Made by a program: the position numbers and the translations under genes. Below are positions 40,247 through 50,715 of a stretch of 64,000 nt of DNA, piece after piece (positions within the stretch are counted from its first letter, which is position 1; each line of letters starts with the position of its first letter). The notes beneath the pieces are model-generated. The model had not been told where the DNA came from and searched no databases. It worked only from the letters and a program-made list of their open reading frames with translations. Origin of the DNA: Paenibacillus terrigena DSM 21567 (lineage in GTDB: Bacteria > Bacillota > Bacilli > Paenibacillales > Paenibacillaceae); the NCBI RefSeq assembly GCF_000374845.1, contig NZ_KB895414.1, positions 1-64,000 on the forward strand. Direction: 5' to 3'.

Positions 40247-40332
40247 AGTTGGTCGCCTCCCTTCCCATATTCCTTATTATAAGTCAAAACTGACAAGGAT
40301 GAAAGAGACTCTTTCCCCCGGGAATTGTGAAA

Positions 40333-40905
40333 TTACTCTTGAAAATGGACCTGCCCATCCTCTAGAGACTTAATTCTTACTAGAGCTTCAAGACTTACGC
40401 CTTGTTCTCGAATCGAAGACGCGCCATGTTGGAAACATTTCTCGACCACAACACCCATACCTACGAGGGTCGCCCCTGCACGCTCAATGATTTTGATCAA
40501 ACCGCGTGCCGCATCGCCATTCGCAATAATATCGTCAATGAACAGAATGCGATCATCCGCATGAAGGAATTGACGCGATACCATAATATCCGTTACAATG
40601 CCCTTGGTAAAAGAAGGAACACGTTCGCTGTAAGTCTCTGTATCCCCGACAAGTGTCTTCTTCCGACGTGCGAATACAAGCGGAACACCGAGTTCTGCAG
40701 CAACGACAAATGCAATGGGAATTCCCGATGATTCTACCGTCATGATCTTCGTCACCTGCTGATCCCGAAACCTTGCAGCAAGCTCCTTACCCATGACTGT
40801 GGTAAGCTTCGGATCAATTTGATGGTTGAGAATCGCATCAAGCTTCAGTACTTGATCGGATAAGACAATACCTTCTTCTAAAATTCGCTGTTTCAACGCT
40901 TCCAT
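40333..40905 (-). CDS. xpt: Xanthine phosphoribosyltransferase
   Basis: 190 residues. Transfers phosphoribose from PRPP to xanthine in purine salvage. The PRPP-binding loop is ILFIDDIIANGDAARGL, and the ESSGIPIAF and FARRKK segments are typical of Xpt. GGAGGTATAACGT precedes the ATG. No purine riboswitch is visible in the 158 bp upstream, unlike Bacillus subtilis; pbuX is not adjacent. Cytosolic homodimer. Confidence 0.93.
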   Translation of the reverse strand: MEALKQRILEEGIVLSDQVLKLDAILNHQIDPKLTTVMGKELAARFRDQQVTKIMTVESSGIPIAFVVAAELGVPLVFARRKKTLVGDTETYSERVPSFTKGIVTDIMVSRQFLHADDRILFIDDIIANGDAARGLIKIIERAGATLVGMGVVVEKCFQHGASSIREQGVSLEALVRIKSLEDGQVHFQE

Positions 40906-41063
40906 ACGTTATACCTCCGAATGCGGATTATGTAAGTTAAGTTAACATACGATTGAAATTCATTCAAGCAAAAAAATTAACCTGTCATCCGTAACTTTTA
41001 GAGCGCGATTCCGTCTAATAAAGTAGAACAGATACATAATTTTTCACTTAGGAGCTTACCCAA

Positions 41064-41762
41064 ATGAAAATACCGATAAAATTGATTTATGTTGGATTGA
41101 TCTTAAGCCTTGCGATCTTGCCTTCTTGCAGCAGTGTCATGGATTCAGCATCCTTAACGAACGGCCAGACATCATCCAAGGTTCAGCAATCAACTGACAA
41201 AGAACCCGCAAAGCTAGCCGATTCCAATCAAGAATCCGGTGACCCGAACGATGCGATCGATCAACCAAGTAAGAATAAAATAGAAATTTCATCCTCCAAA
41301 GATACCAAAAACACGAAAGATTCTAAGGATTCGAGCAAAGCAACGAAGAAACAGGAAGAGCCTGCCTTTGACCCTCAGAATCCCAAATTAGCCGGTATTG
41401 CCTTATCCGAGTCCAAAGACAAAATTACGAATAAACTCGGTAAACCTAGTGATCATTATAAAATGGACGATGAAGATGCGCCACTTGAAATCTATGAATA
41501 TAACGGTATGTCCATTGGGTTCAACGAATCGAATACCGTAGAGTTCGTCGAAGTATTCCAGAAAGAAGTCGCTACTGGACTTCGTGGCATTCGGATCAAT
41601 CAACATGCAGACCAAGTCATCAAAGCACTAGGCAAGCCCGACCGTGAGACCGACTATGTTATTAGCTATAATGCCAAAGATGCGTTGCTTAAACTCGACG
41701 TTGATCCGATGACGCATCTCGTACAATCGATAAAGTTATTTCAAGTAACAAAAGCTGAGTAG
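41064..41762 (+). CDS. DUF4309-like lipoprotein
   Basis: 232 residues. Signal peptide with lipobox LPSC (Cys22), a long Ser/Lys/Asp-rich linker (~30-105), then two related ~55-residue modules (IALSESKDKITNKLGKPSDH and IRINQHADQVIKALGKPDRE), which match the SmpA-like fold of DUF4309. Surface-anchored. Function unknown. Confidence 0.75.
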   Translation: MKIPIKLIYVGLILSLAILPSCSSVMDSASLTNGQTSSKVQQSTDKEPAKLADSNQESGDPNDAIDQPSKNKIEISSSKDTKNTKDSKDSSKATKKQEEPAFDPQNPKLAGIALSESKDKITNKLGKPSDHYKMDDEDAPLEIYEYNGMSIGFNESNTVEFVEVFQKEVATGLRGIRINQHADQVIKALGKPDRETDYVISYNAKDALLKLDVDPMTHLVQSIKLFQVTKAE

Positions 41763-41770
41763 AACGATGT

Positions 41771-42364
41771 CTACACAGTTTTTTTGCGTCTTACGAGGAT
41801 TAACGCAATAACAAGAATCAGAATCGCGAGAATAGAGATGCTGTGTACCATGTGATGCCGCACAAAGCGATGAATCACATTCCAATTCGAGCCGACGAAC
41901 CGGCCGAGCGTAATGAATACGAAACACCAAATGAGCGCACCGCTCGCTGCAAAGCATAAATATTTGGCAAATGGTACACGGGTAACACCCGCAAAATAAC
42001 ATGTAACATGCCGGATGCCTGGAATGAAATATCCAAACACAATACTTAGCCCGCCATATTTATGGAACCAACGCTCTGCTTTGACGAGACGTTCCGGGGG
42101 CAAATGAATCCATTTCCCGTAACGCTGCAATAGACTACTCCCGACCTTTCTGCCGACGGTATAACTAATTAACATCCCCGTCATACTACCGAAAAAACTC
42201 ACGAACAGCACCATGCTGTATGAAAAGTGTCCATGAACGGACAAGCCTCCCACCGCAAGCATCAGTGTCTCATCTGGAACAGGAATACCCACAATTCCTG
42301 CAGCTAGCAGTAAATACAAAGCTATATACCCATACTCACTTAGAAAATGTAATGCTCCTTGCAT
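41771..42364 (-). CDS. DedA/SNARE-associated family membrane protein
   Basis: 197 residues from ATG 42364 with GGAAGGGG upstream. Family motifs are IPVPDETLM near the N-terminus, GSMTGMLISYTVGRKVG, and the functional FIPGIRHVTCYFAG with the conserved Arg/Gly. Four to five membrane helices. DedA proteins scramble or flip lipid carriers such as undecaprenyl phosphate in some bacteria. It converges with the DUF4309 lipoprotein gene, 8 bp apart. Confidence 0.9.
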   Translation of the reverse strand: MQGALHFLSEYGYIALYLLLAAGIVGIPVPDETLMLAVGGLSVHGHFSYSMVLFVSFFGSMTGMLISYTVGRKVGSSLLQRYGKWIHLPPERLVKAERWFHKYGGLSIVFGYFIPGIRHVTCYFAGVTRVPFAKYLCFAASGALIWCFVFITLGRFVGSNWNVIHRFVRHHMVHSISILAILILVIALILVRRKKTV

Positions 42365-42474
42365 GAGAAAACCCCTTCCATTCCCCATCCCCTTCATCTT
42401 TCGAGTCATGTCCCATCCGAACCCATCATAGGCTGTAAAGAGGGACAAACTGCGTCATTGGAGGCGGAAGCTGC

Positions 42475-43503
42475 TTGAGAAATATCATCAAAGTATTACA
42501 AATTGCTTTTACGTATATCGGAACCATTGTCGGCGCTGGATTTGCCACTGGGCAAGAGATCTTGCAATTCTTCACGCAATATGGAAGATTCGCCCCTTGG
42601 ACAATACTTATCGCAACAGTGCTATTTGTATGGCTTGGCACGAAAATTATGCTTATTGCCCATGAAATTCGAGCAAATTCTTATGAAGATTTGAACAAAC
42701 ATTTATTCGGACAAGCCGCTGGGCAAGTAATAAGCTTATTTTTGATGATCGTGCTCATCTGTGTGAACAGCATTATGCTCGCAGGTGCAGGCTCCCTATT
42801 CGTGGAACATTTTAATATCCATTACCAGACGGGGCTGCTGCTTACGCTAATCGCTACATTCTTTCTCCTGCGCAAAGGTATGAGCGCGATTCTGACCTTA
42901 AATTCCATCGTTGTACCGCTAATGCTCATATTTACGTGCCTAATTGTGCTAAATACGCTCGATTCTCCATCGGCGAACCGCTGGATTACTTTAATTGTGG
43001 ACAAAAGCTGGACAGCCACTTGGGCCGCACCCTTCCTTTATTCTGCCTTTAATCTCGCGATGGCGCAAGCTGTGCTCGTCCCACTAGGTGCCCAGATGCC
43101 CTCACGCGGTGTAATTCGTACAGGGGGCATCCTTGGCGGAATTGGGATTGGATTCATGCTCTTATCAGGACATTTCGCACTCTCGGCCTATATGCCAGGC
43201 ATTACACAATTTGAAATCCCTATGGGTAAAATCGCCTACCAATTAGGATTATTCGCTCAAATGGTCTACTTACTGTTGATCTTCTCTGAAATCTTCACCA
43301 CGTTCGTCGCCGATGTATACGGAGTTACCCTGCAAATTCAGCAGCGCATCCGCCTCTCGACACCCGTCATTACCTTGCTGCTCATGATTATCTCTTATCT
43401 AATCAGTCAATTCGGATTTAGTTCACTATTGTCCGTATTATATCCGCTATTCGGATTATTCAGCCTTGTCTGGCTCGTCATGATTGTCTTAAAGAAACGA
43501 TAA
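42475..43503 (+). CDS. ykvI: YkvI-type integral membrane transporter
   Basis: 342 residues with about ten membrane helices; start TTG with GGAGGCGG upstream. IGTIVGAGFATGQEILQFF at ~16-34 is the unwound-helix motif of APC-type transporters in this family. Substrate unknown. Divergent from DedA, and its end overlaps the converging yhaN by 15 bp. Confidence 0.82.
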   Translation: MRNIIKVLQIAFTYIGTIVGAGFATGQEILQFFTQYGRFAPWTILIATVLFVWLGTKIMLIAHEIRANSYEDLNKHLFGQAAGQVISLFLMIVLICVNSIMLAGAGSLFVEHFNIHYQTGLLLTLIATFFLLRKGMSAILTLNSIVVPLMLIFTCLIVLNTLDSPSANRWITLIVDKSWTATWAAPFLYSAFNLAMAQAVLVPLGAQMPSRGVIRTGGILGGIGIGFMLLSGHFALSAYMPGITQFEIPMGKIAYQLGLFAQMVYLLLIFSEIFTTFVADVYGVTLQIQQRIRLSTPVITLLLMIISYLISQFGFSSLLSVLYPLFGLFSLVWLVMIVLKKR

Positions 43504-46500
43504 GTTCGTTGACTCTGCTTCCAAATACTGAATATCGGCATGCGAAAAATGTTGTCTTACCGCATCGACGATATGTGCGTGACAGGTCATTAGAATAATC
43601 TGATGACGCTCTGCAAGAGACTTCAGCACGCGTAAAGTTTGTCTTAATCGATCCGCATCAAAGTTCACGAATAAATCATCCAATAATAATGGCATATGCG
43701 GATGACTCGCAAACGTCTCTGCAAGTGCAAACCGCATCGCGAGATATAATTGTTCGGCGGTCCCACGGCTAAGGAGTGAACTATCGATCAATTGGCCTTG
43801 TGCTTGTTCTACTAGCATCCGTCTTTCGCCGAGCGGCGCAATGATCTTATTGTATTTCCCCTCTGTCATCTCAGCAAAATATTGCGACGCTAGCTTCAGC
43901 ACTTGCGGCTGTTTCTCGTCTTCATAAATACGACGCGTCTTGCGCAAGAGGGTGTTGCAAATGGCATATAGAGCATACCGCTCTGTTAAAGCGCGCAGTT
44001 CTGCACGCTGCTCCTCCAATCGCTGAAGCGCATCAGCATGTTCACTGCGCTGCCTGATGGAGTCAAGTTCATTCAGAAGACGGCCGCGTTGTTCTTGCTT
44101 TTCTAGATATGTGAATTCAAATTGCTTGATGCGTTCATCGGACTCCGCCATTAGCTGATCGAGTAGGACGGGATCATCGATCTCCAGAAGTTCAATCAGA
44201 TCTGCGGTGAGTTGATCTTGTTCTCCAAGCTGATTCGCCAGTTCCCACTGCATGGCCACCAACTGTTCTCTACGTTCCACCAGCCGCGCATGACGACGTA
44301 AACCTTCTTCATCCTTCGCAACAGCCTCCTCGAACAAGGATCTCAATTTCAGATCGAGTTGATCTTTGCGATAGATGACATCCTCTCGTGCCGAAGTCAG
44401 CTCAGCGAACTGCTTATTTTGCTGACTCCATAGCCGTCTCGCTTCTGCATATTGATCCAATTGCTGTTTATACGACCGAAGCGCATACATGCGTTCTTCT
44501 GCACGAATAAGTGATGGATCCTCGATTATCTCAGCGACGGACATATCGAACGCTGACATTTGGCCCAATACTTCACGCTCTTTCAACCGCAGTCGATCGA
44601 TTTGCTGTAGTAAGGTCAACCCTTGTTCCGTCCACTGAAATACTTCAAGCACCGCGTCAGGGGACAGCGTCGTTTGTAACCCTTGGCTGGTTAACCAAGC
44701 TTCCCACTTCCGATGATGTGCCTCTTCCTCTATCAGGTTCTGTTCGATCACTTCTTCCATCTCCACCAATTGATCCCGCAATCGTTGCTCAATGCTTCGA
44801 TACTCATGATGTCGTTCGGTTAGATGTCTCTCCTCCCGGATCCATTGCAGCCAAGGATCAACCGATTTCTGTAACTGCACCATCTGATCTGCAATGAACC
44901 GTTCCAGATCGTGAAGGGTCGCATGCTCAAGCGATGGCTGAGCTTCATGATCTGTTGGCACGTCGATAATTTCTTGGATCGACTTGATCATTTTTAGTCC
45001 TAGATCCCTTAATTCCGTATCCGAATCCGACTCTGAAAACCTGACATTCCCTCGGCGGGAGCGTCCTCTCGAATGGCTCCGCACCTGTCTCGATCCACTG
45101 CGAGTCCCAAACATTAGATATCCATCCAATATCAGAAACCCAAGCAACGAGCCAATACCGAATGCCCATTGCTTAGCTATGACAAAAAACAATGGAATCA
45201 AAACGGTAAGTACCACAGCTCCAATTTGCATTTTAGCGTGTAATGCGCGCACCTGCTGTGAGGAATGCTCCTGTGCGTGTTCTTCCGCTTCCCGCTGCGC
45301 GCGCATAGCACGATATGTGAGCATCTGATGATTCCATTTCTGAACTTCATGCTGAAGCATGGACCACAATCGCTGTCCCTCATCAGCTGATGTTGGACGT
45401 AAATGCGTAAATCGTCGGCCACCTGCGTCTTGATGCGCGACTAACTTCTGCTGAGACGCATAAATATCGGCTGAGGCAGCCTCCAGTTGTCGGCCAAGCC
45501 GCATATTATCTGCATGCAGCCCTTCGATCCGGCGGTCCGCAACAAGCTGCCGTTCCCGCTCGATTCTCACCCGTTCTCGCAACTCAATCGTGGCCGCGAA
45601 GCTCCTTAATTGATCGGCCGTCCATCTCGGATCAATCATCCGAAGTAATCGGGAGAGTTCACGCTCTGCCGCTTCTCGCTCCGATTGCAGCTCCCGACAT
45701 TCGTATCGTTTCGCTTCAATAGACTCCGCCAAGTGAAGCAGCCTCTCCACCTCGGGGAGGTCATTCAATCGCATATCGTCAAATACAAGACCAGACATCT
45801 CTTCTTGTAGCTTCGTCATCGACCTTTCGGTTTGCTTCAATTGAAGGTCTAACGCATCGCGTTCCATCGTTAACTGCTGCGTTCGATTCACAGCATCTTC
45901 AGGAAATGCTCTAAATACAGGCAGCTCGGCGAGCTCTCTTTCAATTCGTCTTGCTCGCAGCCAATTCTCACGCATTCCCATTGCCCGCATGATTCGTGAG
46001 GATTCTGCTCGACTTGCCTCAAGTTCCATCGCCAGGTCTGCTATTTCCTCATCCGCCTGTTCTAACATCATGACGTGTTCATTGTAGCTCTGTATGAAGG
46101 ATTTGCTGTGCCGAATATCTTTCTCCAGCTGATCCATGGCTTGCAAAATCTTGTTCACATCTTGATTCCGACCCTTCGGACGGAACAGCTTGTCCATATC
46201 TTGCGTTAGCTTGCGCTCCGCCTGCATAAGACTTCTTCCGCCGCCTATGCCCGCATGATATAAGAAGCCGCTCAATTCCTCCGACTGAAGTGTTCGAAGC
46301 TCTTGCAGCTCGGTCAGCGATACAGCAAATAGACTTCGAAATAACTCAGAGGATAAACCGCCTAACAGCTCTCGTTCCAAGTCCTGCTGCGAGCAGAACC
46401 TCACTTGACCTAGCGCATCGGTTACACGAATCAATAGGTTCTGCTGTTTGCCTTCTCCAGAGAGTGAACCACCAGAGGATGAAATGCCTGTAGAGGACAA

Positions 46501-46782
46501 GCCTCCTGTATTGGAACGATCGTAGCGCTCAATTGTCCATTCATTACCTTGAGAATCTTGTAACATGAGCCGTCCGCCATGGAGACCGCCATATACAGGC
46601 TCGTAACGTTCACTCATATACGTCCGTGAAGGAATCCCATATAACATCGCCCGGATAAACCCTAAAAGCGTACTCTTACCTGCCTCGTTATTGCCATATA
46701 TGACTGTAACCATTGAATCCATCTGCATATGGACTTGGTGCTTCGCACCAAATCCGTTCATATAGAGGCCATTAATTCTCAA
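43489..46782 (-). CDS. yhaN: YhaN-like AAA/SMC-type ATPase
   Basis: 1097 residues. Walker A GNNEAGKS (30-37) lies at the N-terminus. The ABC-like signature SRGTAEQLYLAMR and Walker B MPLLLDDLFVNFD lie near the C-terminus. Between them are long coiled coils with two hydrophobic segments (~500-540) that could anchor the protein in the membrane, as in Bacillus YhaN. Starts with TTG overlapping the yhaO stop (TTGA). With YhaO it forms an SbcCD-like complex presumed to act in DNA repair. Confidence 0.88.
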   Translation of the reverse strand: MRINGLYMNGFGAKHQVHMQMDSMVTVIYGNNEAGKSTLLGFIRAMLYGIPSRTYMSERYEPVYGGLHGGRLMLQDSQGNEWTIERYDRSNTGGLSSTGISSSGGSLSGEGKQQNLLIRVTDALGQVRFCSQQDLERELLGGLSSELFRSLFAVSLTELQELRTLQSEELSGFLYHAGIGGGRSLMQAERKLTQDMDKLFRPKGRNQDVNKILQAMDQLEKDIRHSKSFIQSYNEHVMMLEQADEEIADLAMELEASRAESSRIMRAMGMRENWLRARRIERELAELPVFRAFPEDAVNRTQQLTMERDALDLQLKQTERSMTKLQEEMSGLVFDDMRLNDLPEVERLLHLAESIEAKRYECRELQSEREAAERELSRLLRMIDPRWTADQLRSFAATIELRERVRIERERQLVADRRIEGLHADNMRLGRQLEAASADIYASQQKLVAHQDAGGRRFTHLRPTSADEGQRLWSMLQHEVQKWNHQMLTYRAMRAQREAEEHAQEHSSQQVRALHAKMQIGAVVLTVLIPLFFVIAKQWAFGIGSLLGFLILDGYLMFGTRSGSRQVRSHSRGRSRRGNVRFSESDSDTELRDLGLKMIKSIQEIIDVPTDHEAQPSLEHATLHDLERFIADQMVQLQKSVDPWLQWIREERHLTERHHEYRSIEQRLRDQLVEMEEVIEQNLIEEEAHHRKWEAWLTSQGLQTTLSPDAVLEVFQWTEQGLTLLQQIDRLRLKEREVLGQMSAFDMSVAEIIEDPSLIRAEERMYALRSYKQQLDQYAEARRLWSQQNKQFAELTSAREDVIYRKDQLDLKLRSLFEEAVAKDEEGLRRHARLVERREQLVAMQWELANQLGEQDQLTADLIELLEIDDPVLLDQLMAESDERIKQFEFTYLEKQEQRGRLLNELDSIRQRSEHADALQRLEEQRAELRALTERYALYAICNTLLRKTRRIYEDEKQPQVLKLASQYFAEMTEGKYNKIIAPLGERRMLVEQAQGQLIDSSLLSRGTAEQLYLAMRFALAETFASHPHMPLLLDDLFVNFDADRLRQTLRVLKSLAERHQIILMTCHAHIVDAVRQHFSHADIQYLEAESTNLSFL

Positions 46783-48110
46783 GAAACTTCGCCCCCTGCT
46801 CTTGGATCAGCTTCTTCCATCAAGACCGCCGCTAGTTCACATGCCCGTCCGATAAGTGCCCGTCCATCTTCTGAATCCTTCAGTTCTTCGATAACATGCC
46901 GCAGTCGGGTATGGCCTTGCATCGATTCCATCGCTTGATCCATGATCTCGTCATAGAGATCCAGGTCCTGATTGGTCTGTCTAGCCATCCGGAATAATTC
47001 GCCGAGGAAACTATCTGCTTCAAGGATATGCTCCACATCCACCTCAGAACCAGAATCCACCTGAAGCGACTCGAGCCAGACGATATTAGAACCTTCTGCA
47101 GAAACCCCATACTCCTCTTCTTCGCGAAGAACTTGAAGCAGATCTTGCACAAAACCGTTCTGCTCAAGCTTGCGATGCAGCAATCCTCTACCATGCAAGA
47201 ACAATCGAAGAACCGACATCCGTCCAAGCGAGCCTTCTCTACAATTCTGCATCACTTGTTCCACAAGTTCTTTCAGCGCTTGTTCTGATTCTAACCCTTC
47301 TATCGAGATGGATTCCGTATACCACCGTACATCATCCAGCGGTGCGAATGTCAGGCGAGTCTGACGCCCTTCCATAACATCGACGATATAACAGCCTTTG
47401 GCCCCTGCTTCTTTCACACTCCGACCCTGAATGTTGCCTGGATAGACAATCCATGGCTCTTGTTCATGCAGAATCTGTCGTAAATGGATATGACCAAGTG
47501 CCCAATAATCCATCCCCGCTTGGATCAAATCTCTCTTCGCGCAGGGTGCATAGTTGTCATGCCCAATATCCCCATCCACATTCCCATGAAGTAGTCCAAT
47601 ATGATAAAGTGAGCTGCCCGCGAGACGTTTGTAGGATAACGCAACATTCTCATGCAAGGCCTTATGTGCGTACGAAATACCGCAGATCGCTGCGATGGCC
47701 TCAGGTTCTGAAGCTTCTGCGTGTCCACGCCGATATACGATTTTCGTCTCAACTTCTTTCGAACTTAAAAAGTGTACCGTATCTGGCCATGTTAATTCGG
47801 CATGCATCCCATCTTCGGGATCATGATTGCCATGAATAATATAGACGGGGATACGTACAGTTGCCAATCGCTGCAACTCCCGTTGCAATCGAAGCTGCGC
47901 TCGCAGCGATCGGTCTGCCGCATCATAGACATCTCCACTGAATACGACAAAATCAACCTGTTCTCGCAGCGCCAGATCAATTAAGTTCGTAAATGCCGTA
48001 AAGGTCGATGCGCGCAACCTCTCTCGAATTGCATCCGGCACGTGAGACATCCCTCGAAAAGGACTGTCAAGATGAAGGTCTGCGGCATGAATAAATCGAA
48101 AATCAGACAA
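46779..48110 (-). CDS. yhaO: YhaO-like SbcD-type metallophosphoesterase/nuclease
   Basis: 443 residues from TTG 48110 with GGGGGGAG upstream; a longer frame has no site. Calcineurin-type motifs appear in order: ADLHLDSPF, SGDVYD, GNHD, LLHGN and GHIH, supplying the two-metal site. The C-terminal ~150 residues are helical and probably bind YhaN. Coupled to yhaN by overlap. Confidence 0.9.
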   Translation of the reverse strand: MSDFRFIHAADLHLDSPFRGMSHVPDAIRERLRASTFTAFTNLIDLALREQVDFVVFSGDVYDAADRSLRAQLRLQRELQRLATVRIPVYIIHGNHDPEDGMHAELTWPDTVHFLSSKEVETKIVYRRGHAEASEPEAIAAICGISYAHKALHENVALSYKRLAGSSLYHIGLLHGNVDGDIGHDNYAPCAKRDLIQAGMDYWALGHIHLRQILHEQEPWIVYPGNIQGRSVKEAGAKGCYIVDVMEGRQTRLTFAPLDDVRWYTESISIEGLESEQALKELVEQVMQNCREGSLGRMSVLRLFLHGRGLLHRKLEQNGFVQDLLQVLREEEEYGVSAEGSNIVWLESLQVDSGSEVDVEHILEADSFLGELFRMARQTNQDLDLYDEIMDQAMESMQGHTRLRHVIEELKDSEDGRALIGRACELAAVLMEEADPRAGGEVS

Positions 48111-48144
48111 TACAGCTCCCCCCCAAGACGACTTCATTCAAACG

Positions 48145-49275
48145 CTAGGATTTTCGATTTACTTGCAAATAAATATTTTTCAATTCATTCACAACGCGTG
48201 TCAGAGAATAGGATTTCTTCGCTTTCTCCCATCCCGCACGCGAAAGTTGATAACGATAGACCGGATCGCCCATCATTTTCTCTAATGCATCTGCGAGCGC
48301 TGTCGGCTGATCAGGCGGCACTAAGAGACCATTCACACCATCTTCGATCTGCTCTGCAATGCCCCCCACATCCGTTCCGACAAGGGCGAGCCAACAGAGA
48401 GCAGCTTCGGCGAATACCGAGCCGAACGCCTCGGCTCTTGAAGGGAGCACGAAGATATCCGAGAACGGCATGAACTGTTCCGGATGCAGCATATAGCCAT
48501 AAAAAATGGTCTCATCATAAATATCAAGGCTCACTGCTAGCTCCTCCAGCTCCGTTCGAATTGGACCGTCTCCGATAATGTGTAAGACGTACGCATGGCC
48601 GCGCGCTTTGAGTTCTGCACACGCTTGCAAGAGGATGTCGAGTCCTTTGGCCGGGACTAGCCGACACACGGTTATTAGCTGCGGCACCTCATTCTCGTGA
48701 GAGATCGGCTTAAATCGGCGCTCATCATAACCGTTAGGAATGACGATAATACGATCATGGTGATTCATATATGTAGACAGATACTGCTTGAATGACTCGG
48801 ATACCGTCAGGATCTGATCCATATGATGTTCAAGCTCGCGGTAGAGCGATGTGAGGAATTGATGCTCGATCCCGCCTTCTTCTATTTTCCCGTTCAATAT
48901 GAGCTCTCGCTCATAACTCGAGTGAATCGTCATCACGACGGGCGTATCCGGGAAGAGCTTCTTAAGGACAAGCGCCGCAATCGGGTGATGCGCGTGAATG
49001 ACATCGTATGACTGCTTCAGACGCATCTTGGACCACCATATATAATCACGAATCGTCTGAATATATTTTTGCACCGTTGAATTCTCTTCGAATTGGTGCC
49101 AATCAAATGTGGTAAACGTTACTTCTTCATGCCCTTTACTGCGGACACGTTTGGGAATCGAGAATATTTCCATCTCCCAATTTGGCTTCTGAAACCGTTC
49201 CTGAAAAAAAGGAATCATAGAAGACACTCCGCCCGGTTGCTCTGGCGGAAAGAACAGAGCTTGCAACAGTTTCAT
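48145..49275 (-). CDS. Family 4 glycosyltransferase
   Basis: 376 residues from ATG 49275 with GGGAGGACATTGAT upstream. GT-B fold: N-terminal domain with FPPEQPGGVSSM and YDVIHAHHP, and C-terminal donor domain with TVCRLVPAKGLDILLQA, LHIIGDGP and LPSRAEAFG...E, the Ex7E motif. It transfers a sugar from a nucleotide donor, likely to a lipid or cell-wall polymer. The acceptor is unknown. It precedes yhaO on the same strand by 34 bp. Confidence 0.88.
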   Translation of the reverse strand: MKLLQALFFPPEQPGGVSSMIPFFQERFQKPNWEMEIFSIPKRVRSKGHEEVTFTTFDWHQFEENSTVQKYIQTIRDYIWWSKMRLKQSYDVIHAHHPIAALVLKKLFPDTPVVMTIHSSYERELILNGKIEEGGIEHQFLTSLYRELEHHMDQILTVSESFKQYLSTYMNHHDRIIVIPNGYDERRFKPISHENEVPQLITVCRLVPAKGLDILLQACAELKARGHAYVLHIIGDGPIRTELEELAVSLDIYDETIFYGYMLHPEQFMPFSDIFVLPSRAEAFGSVFAEAALCWLALVGTDVGGIAEQIEDGVNGLLVPPDQPTALADALEKMMGDPVYRYQLSRAGWEKAKKSYSLTRVVNELKNIYLQVNRKS

Positions 49276-49377
49276 ATCAATGTCCTCCCGAATATGATAT
49301 AGTAACACGTAGATTATAAAGGGTTGAACACAGAATTATATCGTAAAATCGATCATCATTAATTGGAGCGTAGATGC

Positions 49378-50568
49378 ATGTCAACATTGGCGAATTTCTT
49401 CACAGGTACGATCGGACAAGCCTTCTCGTCATCTTGCATTATATACATAATGTTCATCATGATCCTGCTGTCCATTCGAATGTATCGAAAACAAGGAAAA
49501 AAAGCATACCTTTATCTCATTTTCGGTTTTCTACTCATTATGACATATCAAGGATTAAACATCCATTTTAGCATAAATGAGATCTTAAGAGCCCGAGCGA
49601 TAAGCTACTTCGTTGAAATCTTGCAGACCTTATCGTTTATCATTCTGAACCTGGCGATCTATCAGCTATATAATCGCAACTCGAAGCGTACCGTCATTTA
49701 TTGTTGTCTGCTCGTCATGGGAATTCTCATCTTGCCGATCGTTCAACTGCTAATCGATCCGCTATTCTTAAGCGGTCCTCCGACGGATCATTTCGCAGGC
49801 GTCTGGCCGCTGCAAGCATACAATCTGATCCTGTGCCTCATCTTTGCTCTGACCCTAGGCAGACGAATCAGGCAGCAGCTTAAATATTATAGCAGCCTTG
49901 TGCTGTACGGTGTAATCCTCGCGCTCAATTTGCTAGGCAACCACGTCTTAACGAAGCCTTCGGCTTTCATTGAACTGACACATAATCTACTACCAATTGT
50001 TTATTATACGCTGCTCTACTTTATTCTGTTCGACCGTATCGTCGAGCTGCTGCAATCCGTCTACCGCTCTTCGATTACGGACGGATTAACCAGCTTATAC
50101 AACCGTCGTTATTTCAACAAAGTCGCTTCCCACTATATTCATGAGAACCTCCGAGTAAGTGTCATTTTTAGCGATATTGATAACTTCAAGAAGTTGAACG
50201 ATACCGAAGGTCACCACCGAGCGGATGGCGTACTGAAACAGGTTGCGAATATCATGACGGAGGAGCTCGAAGGCATTGGCATTACGGGGCGTTATGGCGG
50301 GGAAGAGCTCGTCGCACTCGTTGTAGATAAGGACGCCAAAGTCGAAGAAGTCGCTGAGACCATTCGACGACGTGTCGCCTCCGAGAGCATTGTCACCATC
50401 AGTGTCGGACACAGCACCCTTCGCAAGGGTGTAACGACAGAAGAATTAGTGAAACAAGCCGACCAGGCCATGTATCACTCCAAGACAACAGGCAAAAATA
50501 AAGTAACAGCATATGCGGACCTCCAAGGTTCAACGAGCAAACCTGACCGGAAAACCCGGTTGGGATAA
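49378..50568 (+). CDS. Membrane-bound diguanylate cyclase
   Basis: 396 residues from ATG 49378 (TTGGAG upstream). Seven predicted membrane helices (~15-215) are followed by a GGDEF domain (~230-380). It contains DGLTSLYNRRYF, IFSDIDNFKKLND and the catalytic loop as GGEEL, an accepted active variant. No RxxD inhibition site is evident before it. Makes cyclic di-GMP in response to a membrane or extracellular cue. Confidence 0.9.
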   Translation: MSTLANFFTGTIGQAFSSSCIIYIMFIMILLSIRMYRKQGKKAYLYLIFGFLLIMTYQGLNIHFSINEILRARAISYFVEILQTLSFIILNLAIYQLYNRNSKRTVIYCCLLVMGILILPIVQLLIDPLFLSGPPTDHFAGVWPLQAYNLILCLIFALTLGRRIRQQLKYYSSLVLYGVILALNLLGNHVLTKPSAFIELTHNLLPIVYYTLLYFILFDRIVELLQSVYRSSITDGLTSLYNRRYFNKVASHYIHENLRVSVIFSDIDNFKKLNDTEGHHRADGVLKQVANIMTEELEGIGITGRYGGEELVALVVDKDAKVEEVAETIRRRVASESIVTISVGHSTLRKGVTTEELVKQADQAMYHSKTTGKNKVTAYADLQGSTSKPDRKTRLG

Positions 50569-50715
50569 GCATAAACGATTTCGTCGTCCATTCAAAAGAC
50601 GGAAAGCTTTTAAGCGAGAAATATAAGAACAGTTTATCCGTGAAACTTATAAGACCTTATATTTTAAAATAACCCTCAAAGTTTAAAATCTTATGCAAGG
50701 AGTTTAGGAACGACA

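Noticed and set aside
40906-41063. Purine riboswitch upstream of xpt
   Set aside because: The expected conserved loop and three-way-junction sequences of the purine aptamer are not present.
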